Below, in pieces: positions 7,544-16,379 of a DNA stretch of 32,568 nucleotides. The position numbers were made by a program, and so were the translations under genes. Position 1 is the stretch's first letter; the number at the start of each line of letters is the position of its first letter. Source of the stretch: CAYLJJ01 sp964384025 (GTDB lineage Bacteria; Myxococcota_A; Bradymonadia; UBA7976; UBA1532); NCBI GenBank assembly GCA_964384025.1, contig CAYLJJ010000083.1, positions 1-32,568 of the forward strand, in the 5' to 3' direction. The notes under the pieces are model-generated. The model saw nothing but the letters and a program-made list of their open reading frames with translations, did no database searches and was not told where the DNA came from.

Positions 7544-8991
7544 TGCGTTTTCTCCTCTGTTTGCTCTTCATCGGATTAAACACGCTCCCCCTCCAGGCTG
7601 AGGCGGAGAGACGCAGAAACCGCAACGTCATTGAGGTCTCTTTGGGAGGCTCTAAGATCCTCAACCTCTCCTCTACAGGCCGCGTAACCTTGACAGATCC
7701 AGGCGTCGCTGATGTTACTACAGCGGGAGGAGGGCTGCTCATCATCGGGCGGCGCGTGGGTGAGACCAATCTGATCCTCCATGGAGGGCGGCAGCGCCAA
7801 ACTTGGCTCATCAAGGTCACCCTACCCTCTCAAGCGATCGAGGGGGAGTTGGTGCGGCTCTTCCCCCGAGAGAGCATCCAAGCTTGGGCTGTGGGTGGCT
7901 CTCTGGTGCTCACCGGAACGGTGAGCAGCATTCAGATCGTTGAGCAGGCAGAGCAGGTCTCGCTGGGCTACCTGCGCAGCCCCTCCATCGCCGCGCTGGG
8001 GGTAAAGCCCCACGTTATCAACCTCCTCAAGGTCAAGGGACGACATCAAGTTCAGCTTGAGGTGAAGTTCGCTGAGGTGAATCGTCGCTCTCTGCGAGAG
8101 ATCGGCGTCAACATCGTGGGTGGCTCTAATGATGGTCGCGTCGCTGGAGCGACAGGCTCTGGTGGTATCGGCGCTGTTGATGTCAACAACAAAGCGGAGA
8201 ACCCACACTCCGCCCTGGTGGGGCGCCCAGCCCAACTCTTCAACACCAATGAGAACGCGGTCGGGGCGATGTTCTTGGGGCTCCGCGATGGGATTTTCCC
8301 CTTCGCAGCGACGCTCAACCTCCTGGCCTCTCGAGACCTCTCTCGGACTCTCGCTGAGCCCACCTTGGTGGCGATGAGCGGGCGCACCGCCAGCTTCCTC
8401 GCGGGAGGCGAGTTCCCCTATGAGAAGTCCACCGGCTTCGGCAACACCACGGTGGAGTTTAAGAAGTTCGGGATTGAGCTGAGCTTTACACCTCGGGTGC
8501 TCAACGGAGAGCTGATCGAGTTGGAAACATCTGTGGGGGTCAGCGCCCCAGATCCCACAGTAAAGATCATCTCCGATGGAGTCCTCACCGAGGGCTTTAA
8601 GCGCCGCTCCAGCCAGACCACCGTGCGCTTGATCGACGGTCAGAGCTTCGCCATCGCGGGTCTCCTCTCAGATGAGATAGGCAACCTCGTAGAGAAGATC
8701 CCTGGTCTAGGAGATATCCCGATCTTGGGCACCCTCTTCAGCAGCAAGAAGTTCTCTCGTCGAGAGACAGAGCTGGTGGTTGTGGTCACGGCTCGTCTGG
8801 TGGATCCCATGAACGCCAACGAGGTTCCCCCTCTCCCCGGCTGGGAGCGGGTGAGTGATCCCAGCGATATTGAGCTCTTTCTATTGAACTTCACCGATCC
8901 CAACGCGCCTGTTGGGCAGGCGATGGAACCAGGGATGTCTGCTCGCAACACCGGCCATAATCCCCTGGGTCGGATCGGTTTTTGGCGATGA
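7540..8991 (+). CDS. cpaC: CpaC/RcpA, outer-membrane secretin of the Tad pilus
   Basis: This 483-residue secretin has a signal peptide ending near residue 21. An N0/BON-like region (about 28-160) contains KILNLSSTGRVTLTDPGVADV. The C-terminal secretin domain (about 270-425) contains SGRTASFLAGGEFPY, SSQTTVRLIDGQSFAIAGLL and GLGDIPILGTLF. It would form the outer-membrane pore for the pilus. The start overlaps cpaB and the end overlaps cpaE by ATGA. The length fits type II/IVb secretins of the Tad branch. Confidence 0.93.
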   Translation: MMRFLLCLLFIGLNTLPLQAEAERRRNRNVIEVSLGGSKILNLSSTGRVTLTDPGVADVTTAGGGLLIIGRRVGETNLILHGGRQRQTWLIKVTLPSQAIEGELVRLFPRESIQAWAVGGSLVLTGTVSSIQIVEQAEQVSLGYLRSPSIAALGVKPHVINLLKVKGRHQVQLEVKFAEVNRRSLREIGVNIVGGSNDGRVAGATGSGGIGAVDVNNKAENPHSALVGRPAQLFNTNENAVGAMFLGLRDGIFPFAATLNLLASRDLSRTLAEPTLVAMSGRTASFLAGGEFPYEKSTGFGNTTVEFKKFGIELSFTPRVLNGELIELETSVGVSAPDPTVKIISDGVLTEGFKRRSSQTTVRLIDGQSFAIAGLLSDEIGNLVEKIPGLGDIPILGTLFSSKKFSRRETELVVVVTARLVDPMNANEVPPLPGWERVSDPSDIELFLLNFTDPNAPVGQAMEPGMSARNTGHNPLGRIGFWR

Positions 8992-9977
8992 GCAAGTTTC
9001 GCGATGCAGGGAGTCGAGCGGGGATCAAGAACGTACGCAACGCGACCTATGTCACCAGCCTGGAAGATCTAGAGAGCCAACGGGCCCGCCCCAAGCAGCT
9101 CAACGCTCACACCTGCGTTCTCCGTTTAGATGAGCTGGAGGAGATGTCTGAGTCTCCTGCAGAGGAGCCCTTAGGTGAAGCTCCTGCACCGATAGAGGTC
9201 GCCTCGCGGATGGTCGCCTTCTTTGGTCCCAAAGGAGGCACAGGCTGCACCTCGGTGGCGACCAATGTAGCGGGGCTGATCGCGCGCTTCGGCAAGAACG
9301 CGGTGATCGCAGATATGGACCTTCAGCTGGGCGCGGTGCCTGTCAGTCTCAACCTTAAGCCTGAGCGCAGCATTGCGGAGTTGGTCCTGGAGGCGATCAA
9401 CGCTGGGGATGGTCCCATCCAGTCCGGGATCGATCGACACCCCTCTGGCCTACATGTCGTAGCTCAGGGAGAGCGTATTGAAGAGGTCAGCGAGGTGAGT
9501 ACCGATCGCCTCCCTCGCTTCTTTGACGCCCTGGGGCAGACCTTTGAATGTGTCGTCGTAGATGGTCTGCGAGACTTCAGCGACCACGCGGTGGCGGTGA
9601 TGGATCTAGCTCATCAGATCGTCCTGGTCTGCACCCAGGATGTCCCCTCCGTGCGTGCCTCCGCTCGCTCTCTGCGTCTGTTTCGTAGGTTGGGTTACGG
9701 TCCAGAGCGCCTCAAGATCGTGGTCAATCGTTTCCACAAAAAGGCGGATGTCACCCTAGAGGCGATCCACAACGCCCTGGGGCAGCCTGTGGATGCGGTG
9801 ATCCGCAACGACTTCAAGTTGATGCTCTTGGGCTTAAACCACGGAGTGCTGGTCTCCGACATCAAGCCCAGCGCAGGGCTCTCCAAGGATCTAGAGAGCC
9901 TCGCGCTGCTCTTGGGTGGTTTTCAGCAGCAGAAAAAGAGCAAAGGCTTCCTGTCTAGGCTCTTTGGTCGAGGTTAA
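8988..9977 (+). CDS. cpaE: CpaE/TadZ, MinD-like localisation ATPase of the Tad pilus
   Basis: This 329-residue ParA/MinD-family protein is expected to position the Tad machine in the cell. Its nucleotide-binding region begins FFGPKGGTGCTS (residues about 79-89). The family motif is KGGxGKT; the first Lys is kept, but the P-loop Lys is Cys here. A degenerate P-loop is common in TadZ/CpaE. VIADMDLQLG and VVDGLRDF follow. The N-terminal receiver-like domain of CpaE is reduced to about 70 poorly structured residues. ATG at 8988 overlaps the cpaC stop and is preferred to TTG at 8982. Confidence 0.88.
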   Translation: MSKFRDAGSRAGIKNVRNATYVTSLEDLESQRARPKQLNAHTCVLRLDELEEMSESPAEEPLGEAPAPIEVASRMVAFFGPKGGTGCTSVATNVAGLIARFGKNAVIADMDLQLGAVPVSLNLKPERSIAELVLEAINAGDGPIQSGIDRHPSGLHVVAQGERIEEVSEVSTDRLPRFFDALGQTFECVVVDGLRDFSDHAVAVMDLAHQIVLVCTQDVPSVRASARSLRLFRRLGYGPERLKIVVNRFHKKADVTLEAIHNALGQPVDAVIRNDFKLMLLGLNHGVLVSDIKPSAGLSKDLESLALLLGGFQQQKKSKGFLSRLFGRG

Positions 9978-9979
9978 TC

Positions 9980-11290
9980 ATGGCCATGCGAATCTTGGAT
10001 CGCCTGAGCAGCACCCACACTGGTCAGGATGGGGTCCCCAAGGGTCGTAACCTGGATGATCTCAGGCGACGCCTCCATCAGCAGGTGATCGATCGCCTTG
10101 ATGTCTCTGCGGTGGCGAACTTGAACCGCGAACAGCTTCGCTCCCGACTGCGAGATCTCGTTGAGAGGATGGTGGCCGCCGAGAAGATGAACCTCTCCAA
10201 TGTAGAGCGAGAGGCCGCCATCATCGGCATCCTAGATGAGATCACCGGTCTAGGTCCCCTCGAGTCTATCTTGGCGGATCCTGGAGTCAGCGATATCCTC
10301 GTCAATGGCCCAGACACCATCTATATCGAGAAGGGAGGGCGCCTACAGCGCGTCCAAGAGCGCTTCAGAGACAATGCTCACCTGATCAACACCATCAGCC
10401 GCATCGTGGGTCGAGTGGGGCGTCGTGTCGATGAGTCCTCTCCCATGGTGGACGCCCGCCTTGAGGATGGCTCTCGTGTCAATGCCATCATCAACCCCCT
10501 GGCTTTAGATGGCGCCGCCCTCTCCATCCGCCGCTTTGGAAAGGAGGCCCTCACCTCTGAGGATCTGGTCAACTTTGGAGCCTTAACCCCAGATATGATG
10601 AACTATCTGAGGGCGGCGGTACACTCCAAGTGCAACATCCTGATCAGCGGTGGAACAGGCTCTGGTAAGACCACCCTACTTAACGCTCTCAGCAATTTTA
10701 TTCCGGGCTCAGAGCGTATCATCACCCTTGAAGACTCAGCGGAGCTGCGGCTCCAACAGGATCACGTGGTGCGCCTGGAGAGTCGCCCTCCCAACATCGA
10801 AGGGAAGGGCGCCATCACCATCGGCGATCTGATGAAGAACGCCCTGCGTATGCGCCCTGATCGCATTGTCGTCGGTGAGGTTCGTGGTGGAGAGGCGCTT
10901 GATATGCTTCAAGCGATGAACACCGGCCATGATGGCTCCATGGGTACTCTCCACGCCAACACCCCCAAAGACGCTCTGCGACGTTTGATGACCATGATCA
11001 CCATGAGCGGCGTGAAGCTTCCGATGGAAGCGCTGCTTCAGATCATCGGAAGCTCCCTGGATGTGATCGTCCAGGCCGCGCGTCTCCCCGACGGACAGCG
11101 AAAGATCATGAGCATCACCGAGATCTTAGGGATGGAAGGAGAGGAGATCAGCAGCAGAGAGATCTTCCTCTTCGCTCGCGAAGGGATCAATGAGGAGGGT
11201 CGTATCCAGGGATCACATAAGTATGTCCGCGAGAGCGCGTACCTGGAGCGCTTTTATCATTCAGGAGCCCTTCAACGGCCTGGGAGCTGA
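9980..11290 (+). CDS. cpaF: CpaF/TadA, Tad pilus assembly ATPase
   Basis: This 436-residue secretion ATPase powers Flp pilus assembly (in some systems also retraction). All nucleotide motifs are intact: Walker A GGTGSGKTT near residue 225, Asp box ITLEDSAEL, Walker B RIVVGEVRGGEA, His box GTLHANTP. The N-terminal three-helix region (about 20-110) and GPLESILADPGVSDILVNG are typical of CpaF. ATG at 9980 or the in-frame ATG at 9986 could start it. It starts three bases after cpaE. Confidence 0.95.
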   Translation: MAMRILDRLSSTHTGQDGVPKGRNLDDLRRRLHQQVIDRLDVSAVANLNREQLRSRLRDLVERMVAAEKMNLSNVEREAAIIGILDEITGLGPLESILADPGVSDILVNGPDTIYIEKGGRLQRVQERFRDNAHLINTISRIVGRVGRRVDESSPMVDARLEDGSRVNAIINPLALDGAALSIRRFGKEALTSEDLVNFGALTPDMMNYLRAAVHSKCNILISGGTGSGKTTLLNALSNFIPGSERIITLEDSAELRLQQDHVVRLESRPPNIEGKGAITIGDLMKNALRMRPDRIVVGEVRGGEALDMLQAMNTGHDGSMGTLHANTPKDALRRLMTMITMSGVKLPMEALLQIIGSSLDVIVQAARLPDGQRKIMSITEILGMEGEEISSREIFLFAREGINEEGRIQGSHKYVRESAYLERFYHSGALQRPGS

Positions 11291-11295
11291 GGCTG

Positions 11296-12216
11296 ATGAA
11301 CACCATCGCTATTCTTATCGCGATCACCCTCTTCTTCTGGCTTCAAGCTTTCTATTGGTTCTTTACCGCGCGGCGCTCCAAGAAGGAGTCTGCGCTCATC
11401 GACCGTTTAGGGACAGATGAGTCCTTCTTAGAGAGCACTCTGGTACGTCAAGGGGTTGACTCAGGCACGATGAGCCGAGGCTTGGTGCGCCTGCTCGCTG
11501 AGGCGGGAGAGGAGCCGGTGCTTGGACCCTTCTTTATCCGTGTGATGGTCGCCTTCCTCGTTGTCTTTGTAGCCTCTCTGATCTTGTTGGGGGAGCTGGG
11601 AGGATCGCTGATCTTTGGGATGATGGGGATGAGCATCCCTTATATGCTCCTCAATAAGAAACGTAGCAATCGCATGAACCGCATTGAGGAGCAGCTCCCA
11701 GAGGCTCTAGAGGTGATGACCATCTCTCTACGCGCGGGACACTCCTTGGAGCAGACCATCCGCCTCACCGCTACAGAGCTGGATGATCCCATCGGTGTAG
11801 AGTTTCGACAGGTCTCAGAGGAGGTGGGTTTGGGGCGGCCCCTGGATGAGGCCCTGGTGGCGATGACCTCGCGTCTCAAAGAGTGTCGTACCGTGCGCAC
11901 CTTTGTAGTCTCAGTGTTGGTGCTTCATCAGACAGGGGGAAACCTCATCGAGGTCCTGGAGGGGATCATAGAGACGATGCGTATGCAGGGTCGCTATGAG
12001 CGCAAGCTTAGAGCGATGACCGCTGAGGGACGCTCCAGCGCGCGGATGCTGGGCTTCCTGCCTCCTGTCTTTGTTACCCTGGCCTTTGCTGCCAACAGCA
12101 GCTATGTTTCTATCCTCTTTTACGAAACAGGGGGACAGATCATCCTCACTGTCTCTGTCACCCTCTACATCATCGGCACCGTCTGGACACGTAGGCTGGT
12201 CAACCCAAAGGTCTGA
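11296..12216 (+). CDS. tadB: TadB, inner-membrane platform protein of the Tad pilus
   Basis: This 306-residue protein carries a type II secretion F (GspF) domain at about residues 130-275, including LPEALEVMTISLRAGHSLEQTI and VLHQTGGNLIEVLEGI. Hydrophobic helices are found at the N-terminus, at about 85-125 and at the C-terminus. It forms the inner-membrane platform with TadC and contacts the CpaF ATPase. It sits five bases after cpaF and three bases before tadC, the standard Tad order. Confidence 0.92.
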   Translation: MNTIAILIAITLFFWLQAFYWFFTARRSKKESALIDRLGTDESFLESTLVRQGVDSGTMSRGLVRLLAEAGEEPVLGPFFIRVMVAFLVVFVASLILLGELGGSLIFGMMGMSIPYMLLNKKRSNRMNRIEEQLPEALEVMTISLRAGHSLEQTIRLTATELDDPIGVEFRQVSEEVGLGRPLDEALVAMTSRLKECRTVRTFVVSVLVLHQTGGNLIEVLEGIIETMRMQGRYERKLRAMTAEGRSSARMLGFLPPVFVTLAFAANSSYVSILFYETGGQIILTVSVTLYIIGTVWTRRLVNPKV

Positions 12217-12219
12217 ACT

Positions 12220-13128
12220 ATGGATCCCTCCATCATTAAGATCGCTGCGGGCGCTTCAGCGATAGCCACTGCCCTGACCGTCGCCTTGGCTGTGAGGGCT
12301 TTCCTCTCCTCGCGAAATATCTCTCAGGAGGAGAAAGAGATCCTCGCTCAGGAAGCTGCCAGGGATCAAAGCTTCCGGCCCCAAGGCTTGGCTCGCCATA
12401 CAGCTTTGGCTCAGCTGATGCGACCCAAGACGGTCGATGATCTAAACCAGATCAGGCTTAAGTTGGCTCAGGCGGGGCTCCGCAACCAGGACGCCATCAA
12501 CCTCTTCAGCGTGATCCGTGTGCTGGCTCTCTTCGGGGGGCTCTTTCTCTTTCTACCCCTGATCATCTTCTCTGGAGGCGATCCGCTCTCCTTTGTTTTT
12601 GGCTCTGTCATCCTGCTCATAGCCTTTATGGGTCCCAGCGTCTGGCTCAACAGCGCTCGAAACAAGCGACAGGAGGCTCTCAACCTCTCTCTGCCTCCCA
12701 CCCTTGATCTTCTGGTCACCTGCATCGACGCAGGTCTGGGTCTGGAACAGGCCCTCGCTCGTGTAGCGGCTGAGATCGGTTTCAGCGATCCTGAGATGGC
12801 CGAGGAGCTCTCTGTCGTGGTCGGTGAAGTGCGTGCGGGCCTGAGCGTAGGGGCCGCCTTTCGTAAACTCTCCGAGCGAGTCACCTCCGATGAGGTGCGC
12901 AACCTGAGCAGCGTCGTCATCCAATCCTCGGTTTTAGGTGCTGCTCTAGGCAAAACCCTCAGGGAGTATTCAACCAGCGCTCGCAACCGGCGTGAGATGG
13001 TCTTGGAGGAGGTCGCAGGTAAGGTCACCGCAGGTCTGACGCTGCCCCTGACTCTCTGCCTCCTGCCCTCAGCGATCTTGGCGATGTTGGGGCCAGCGGT
13101 GGTCATCGTCTTTAAGTCGATGTTTTAA
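12220..13128 (+). CDS. tadC: TadC, second inner-membrane platform protein of the Tad pilus
   Basis: This 302-residue paralogue of TadB has a GspF-like domain at about residues 145-270 with LPPTLDLLVTCIDAGLGLEQAL and SSVLGAALGKTLREYS, plus flanking hydrophobic helices. The final segment LPLTLCLLPSAILAMLGPAVV is typical of TadC. It would pair with TadB under the pilus. The gene starts three bases after tadB and ends five bases before tadD. Confidence 0.92.
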   Translation: MDPSIIKIAAGASAIATALTVALAVRAFLSSRNISQEEKEILAQEAARDQSFRPQGLARHTALAQLMRPKTVDDLNQIRLKLAQAGLRNQDAINLFSVIRVLALFGGLFLFLPLIIFSGGDPLSFVFGSVILLIAFMGPSVWLNSARNKRQEALNLSLPPTLDLLVTCIDAGLGLEQALARVAAEIGFSDPEMAEELSVVVGEVRAGLSVGAAFRKLSERVTSDEVRNLSSVVIQSSVLGAALGKTLREYSTSARNRREMVLEEVAGKVTAGLTLPLTLCLLPSAILAMLGPAVVIVFKSMF

Positions 13129-13133
13129 GGAAG

Positions 13134-13916
13134 ATGTTCTTTAGACCCCTGATCTTTATCTTGCTCTTTGCCTGCGCAGGCACCCCCCGGAATGATCGCC
13201 AGCCTATGCCCGCTCCTAAGGAGCTTAAGGCTCGCCAAGATCAGGAAAAGGATGAGGAGTTGGCTGTCGCCCTCGTGGAGACTCTGGTTGAAGCCAAAGC
13301 CTACTCCAACGCCATCCCCATCTTGAGAGGTGCTCTGGCTCGAAACCCTAAGGACCCTCGCCTTCACTACCTCATGGGGAGCGTGTTGAGAGACAAGGGG
13401 ATCTACCGCCAAGCGGAGCGATCTCTCTTAAAATCTCTGCAGTTTGCGCCCAAATTGGCAGCCAGTTGGTCTGCGCTGGGGATCCTCTACGATCTCAAAA
13501 AAGAGCATTTTAAAGCGGAGAGCCACCATATGAAGGCGGTGGAGTTGGCGCCTGAAGTGCCGCGCTACCACAACAATTTGGGTTTTTCACGCTTTCTGGC
13601 TTTTAAAACGGAGGGGGCCATCGCCGCCTATGAGGAGGCGATCCGTTTGGAGCCCTCCAAGCCCCATATCTATATGAACTTGGGCTTCGCGTTGGCCCGA
13701 GCTCGTCGGGACGAGGAGGCTCTCAGGATGTTTCGTCAGGCGGGCAGCGAGGCTGAGGCGCTTCACAACCTCGCCCTTGCTCAGGAGCTGAGAGGCGAAC
13801 CTGAACATGCTCGTAGAAACTACCGCCAAGCCCTCAAACAAGACCCAGCCCTGGATTCAGCCCGCCTCAAGCTGAAGGCCCTATCGCCAACACACGCCTC
13901 AAAGGAGCTGCCATGA
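13134..13916 (+). CDS. tadD: TadD-like TPR lipoprotein
   Basis: This 260-residue lipoprotein has a signal peptide with lipobox LFAC (Cys at residue 14). It carries at least five tetratricopeptide repeats from about residue 50 to 250, for example YRQAERSLLKSLQFAPKLAA and GAIAAYEEAIRLEPSKPHIY. TadD lipoproteins help secretin assembly in Tad systems. Position at the end of the Tad genes and the repeat number support TadD. It overlaps the next lipoprotein gene by four bases. Confidence 0.8.
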   Translation: MFFRPLIFILLFACAGTPRNDRQPMPAPKELKARQDQEKDEELAVALVETLVEAKAYSNAIPILRGALARNPKDPRLHYLMGSVLRDKGIYRQAERSLLKSLQFAPKLAASWSALGILYDLKKEHFKAESHHMKAVELAPEVPRYHNNLGFSRFLAFKTEGAIAAYEEAIRLEPSKPHIYMNLGFALARARRDEEALRMFRQAGSEAEALHNLALAQELRGEPEHARRNYRQALKQDPALDSARLKLKALSPTHASKELP

Positions 13917-14224
13917 AAGCTTTGTATCTCATCCTGAGCCTGTTCTTCCTCCTGGGCTGCGGAGGGCGTGCTCACCTCACTGAAGATATGGGGAGGTCCT
14001 CTGCTGAGATCTGGCGAGCCCAGAGGATGAAGCGTCAAGCCTCGGAGATGAGCCTGCTCTCCGCCGATGAAGCCAAGAAGATCTGGGGCTTCTGTTCTAA
14101 GTGTGACTCAGGTGACGCGGGTGGAATGATGGGTGGAACCGCTGGAGGAGGCAGCATCAACCCCAGCTCTGGAGATTTGGGAGGCGGTAATGGCAACCGC
14201 AATATCCAAATCAACGCCAAATGA
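13913..14224 (+). CDS. Small lipoprotein with CxxC motif and Gly-rich tail, unknown function
   Basis: This 103-residue protein has a lipoprotein signal peptide (LFFLLGC, Cys at residue 16). A charged helical middle (about 25-58) is followed by FCSKCDSGD, a CxxC pair. The tail is low-complexity, rich in Gly, Ser and Asn (about 68-100). I do not recognise the family. Translational overlap (ATGA) with tadD makes it a likely accessory part of this Tad locus. A CxxC pair could bind metal or act in disulfide chemistry, but two cysteines alone prove neither. Confidence 0.7.
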   Translation: MKALYLILSLFFLLGCGGRAHLTEDMGRSSAEIWRAQRMKRQASEMSLLSADEAKKIWGFCSKCDSGDAGGMMGGTAGGGSINPSSGDLGGGNGNRNIQINAK

Positions 14225-16379
14225 AAGATCTGAGTCAGGATCTATATACGCTTGGGCCTTAACCCGGAGCTGCTCACTCTGGCTGCTCCTCTCCACTTTG
14301 GGCTGCAACTGGGGGCGCTTGGATTGGGACCTGGATCTCTCCACTCCCCCCCCATCAGATATAGAACCCCTGAGGGATCAGCTCCTAGACCAAGCTGAGT
14401 CTCTGGATGAGGCTCTTTCCGATTTAGAAGATATCGAGAGCATGGCTCCCTGTCCTCTCCCCCTGAGACCGCTCCCAGAGCTGAGGACAACCGCTCCTCA
14501 ACGCTGGTTACAGCTCTTAGATGGAGAGCGGCACCCGCTTATCGCCGAAGAAGGCTTCGCTTGGTTCCCTCTGGATGCTCCCCCAGGAGCGTTGGCCTAC
14601 CGTCTCTGCTGGACTCAGGAGGGAGATGACTGTGTTCTGGATCCAAAAAACCCCCTTAAGGGGCTACTGAGGGGCTCAGATGCTCCCTGGTCTCTTCTTG
14701 AGATCCCAGACCGGACTTCAGCTCTGCTGAGGTTTGAGTCTGTTGAGGAGGAGCCTGAGGGGAGGCTCTCCCTCAACCTCCTCGCCTGGGCAGGAACAGC
14801 AGCCCCTCAGATAGAGCTACAACCTCAGCTGGAGTGGGATGAGCAGCCGCTTGAGGAGGGCTGGAGCTGGTACCCCTGCGCAGGTCGACTGAGTTTGGAG
14901 CTGGAGGGGTTCTCTGAAGGGCACCATCGCTTAAAGATTAAACTCCTGGATTTGGAGGGACGCTCTAGGGCTGCGCTGAACTTGCCGTTCTGGCTGAAGA
15001 CTCCCTTCAAGCCTCAAGAGGCGGTGATCTACGCCCTGATGGTGGATCGCTTTGCGCCCCTCATCTCCTCCAGTCGAGGAGCATCTTTGGATGATTACAT
15101 GGGAGGAGGCTATCTAGAGATCATCCCTCATCTGAGGACACTCAAGGAGTTGGGCGTCAACATCATCGCGCTTAACCCCATCACCCAAAACGCAGAGGGG
15201 GGCTACCATGGCTTCTGGCCTGTCGGCACCGCCTGCCCCTACCTCCTCAATGATTCAGAGTGCCTGGAGGAGCGTTTGGGCTCCCTGGAGGAGTTGAGGA
15301 GCTTTGTTAAGGCTGCGCAAGCTTTTAAAATGCGCGTATTGGTGGATCTCGTCGCAGATCGCATTCATAAGGAGGCAGCTTGGAGCATGTTGCCCTTGGT
15401 AGGCCCTCAGGTGGATGGAGAGTTCTACCTCCTGGAGAGCAAGCATTATGAGATCCTCGCTCTGCTTCGGGCGCATGCTGATTGGCTCCTTCGGGAGGCA
15501 GGGATTGATGGCTTCCGTCTGACTCATAGCGTCAAGGAGGTGGATCCGCTCATCCCTGCCCTACGTGCCCAGCTTGAGGCCAGCTCTCCCAGCAGCCCGC
15601 CGCTCCTCTTGGGGGGCAGCCATATTCTCAGAGAGAGCCCTCTTGAGCCCCCTCCCGATCTGGACCTCTATTGGGACACCTCTGGCTATCTTTCTATCGT
15701 CCGCAGCTTGCTCTTGGAAGATCGACCCCTCTCTCAGTTGGCTCAGTTGGAGGCAGATCCTGAGCGCTTGGTCTTCTTGGGGAACCATGACTTCAGCCGT
15801 CCCCTGAGCCTCGCGGAGTCGCAGGCTGAGTTTGCGCTGATCGAGGGCCAGGACGCCGATCGAGCAGGCGCTGGGCGGCTCATGTTCAGCTCAGAGGAGC
15901 TTCTGCCCTTTCAGAAGCTGCGCCTCGCTTGGTTGAGCTTGATCAGTCGCCCGGGTCCCCTGATGATCTATTATGGAGATGAGTTGGGGATGGCGGGCCT
16001 GGGTCGCCCCTCTAACCGCGCTCCACGCAACCTCAGCTTGACCGCAGGGCAGCGACAGCTCAGGAACGATATAAGAGGTCTGCTTCAACTGCGGGCCTCA
16101 GAGCCCTTGATGCGTGGAGGTCATCGAAGGTGGATCAGGCTCTCAGAGCCGGAGTGGGCGGCGTGGTCTTTAGAGGCCCCAGGAGAGGAGGCGCTCTTGA
16201 TTGTTCTCAGGAGAGGAGAGGAGGGGCCAGGAGAGCTGTTGATCCCCAGCCCCTGGCCCCAGGGGAGCCTTGTTCAGGAGCTGCTTGATCAGGACGATTC
16301 TCTCTTTGAGATCGGTGCTGATCGTCAGCTGTTCCTTCAGCTCCCTCCATATGGAGCGGCGCTCTTTCGGAGTTTGTGA
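14190..16379 (+). CDS. GH13-fold lipoprotein, predicted catalytically inactive
   Basis: This 729-residue protein has a long N-region, then a lipoprotein signal (LLLSTLGC). A beta-rich region (about 45-275) and an alpha-amylase barrel (about 280-640) follow. The barrel is recognised by VIYALMVDRFAP, GGYHGFWPVG and MIYYGDELGM. The C-terminal domain is beta-rich. Of the GH13 motifs, region IV FLGNHDFSR keeps its Asp. Region II reads GFRLTHSVK where the nucleophile Asp of GFRxD should be, region III reads LLLGGSH without the acid/base Glu, and region I has DR for NH. ATG at 14190 with GGAGG five bases upstream is the only in-frame start close to the signal peptide; it overlaps the previous gene by 35 bases. 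A binding or structural role is inferred. Confidence 0.82.
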   Translation: MATAISKSTPNERSESGSIYAWALTRSCSLWLLLSTLGCNWGRLDWDLDLSTPPPSDIEPLRDQLLDQAESLDEALSDLEDIESMAPCPLPLRPLPELRTTAPQRWLQLLDGERHPLIAEEGFAWFPLDAPPGALAYRLCWTQEGDDCVLDPKNPLKGLLRGSDAPWSLLEIPDRTSALLRFESVEEEPEGRLSLNLLAWAGTAAPQIELQPQLEWDEQPLEEGWSWYPCAGRLSLELEGFSEGHHRLKIKLLDLEGRSRAALNLPFWLKTPFKPQEAVIYALMVDRFAPLISSSRGASLDDYMGGGYLEIIPHLRTLKELGVNIIALNPITQNAEGGYHGFWPVGTACPYLLNDSECLEERLGSLEELRSFVKAAQAFKMRVLVDLVADRIHKEAAWSMLPLVGPQVDGEFYLLESKHYEILALLRAHADWLLREAGIDGFRLTHSVKEVDPLIPALRAQLEASSPSSPPLLLGGSHILRESPLEPPPDLDLYWDTSGYLSIVRSLLLEDRPLSQLAQLEADPERLVFLGNHDFSRPLSLAESQAEFALIEGQDADRAGAGRLMFSSEELLPFQKLRLAWLSLISRPGPLMIYYGDELGMAGLGRPSNRAPRNLSLTAGQRQLRNDIRGLLQLRASEPLMRGGHRRWIRLSEPEWAAWSLEAPGEEALLIVLRRGEEGPGELLIPSPWPQGSLVQELLDQDDSLFEIGADRQLFLQLPPYGAALFRSL

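Noticed and set aside
12468..13106. 212-residue minus-strand reading frame opposite tadC
   Set aside because: It lies wholly inside tadC, has Arg/Ser-rich shadow composition, no ribosome site and no recognisable domain.
14190..16379. Active alpha-amylase
   Set aside because: The barrel is GH13-like but two of three catalytic residues and the region I NH pair are missing.
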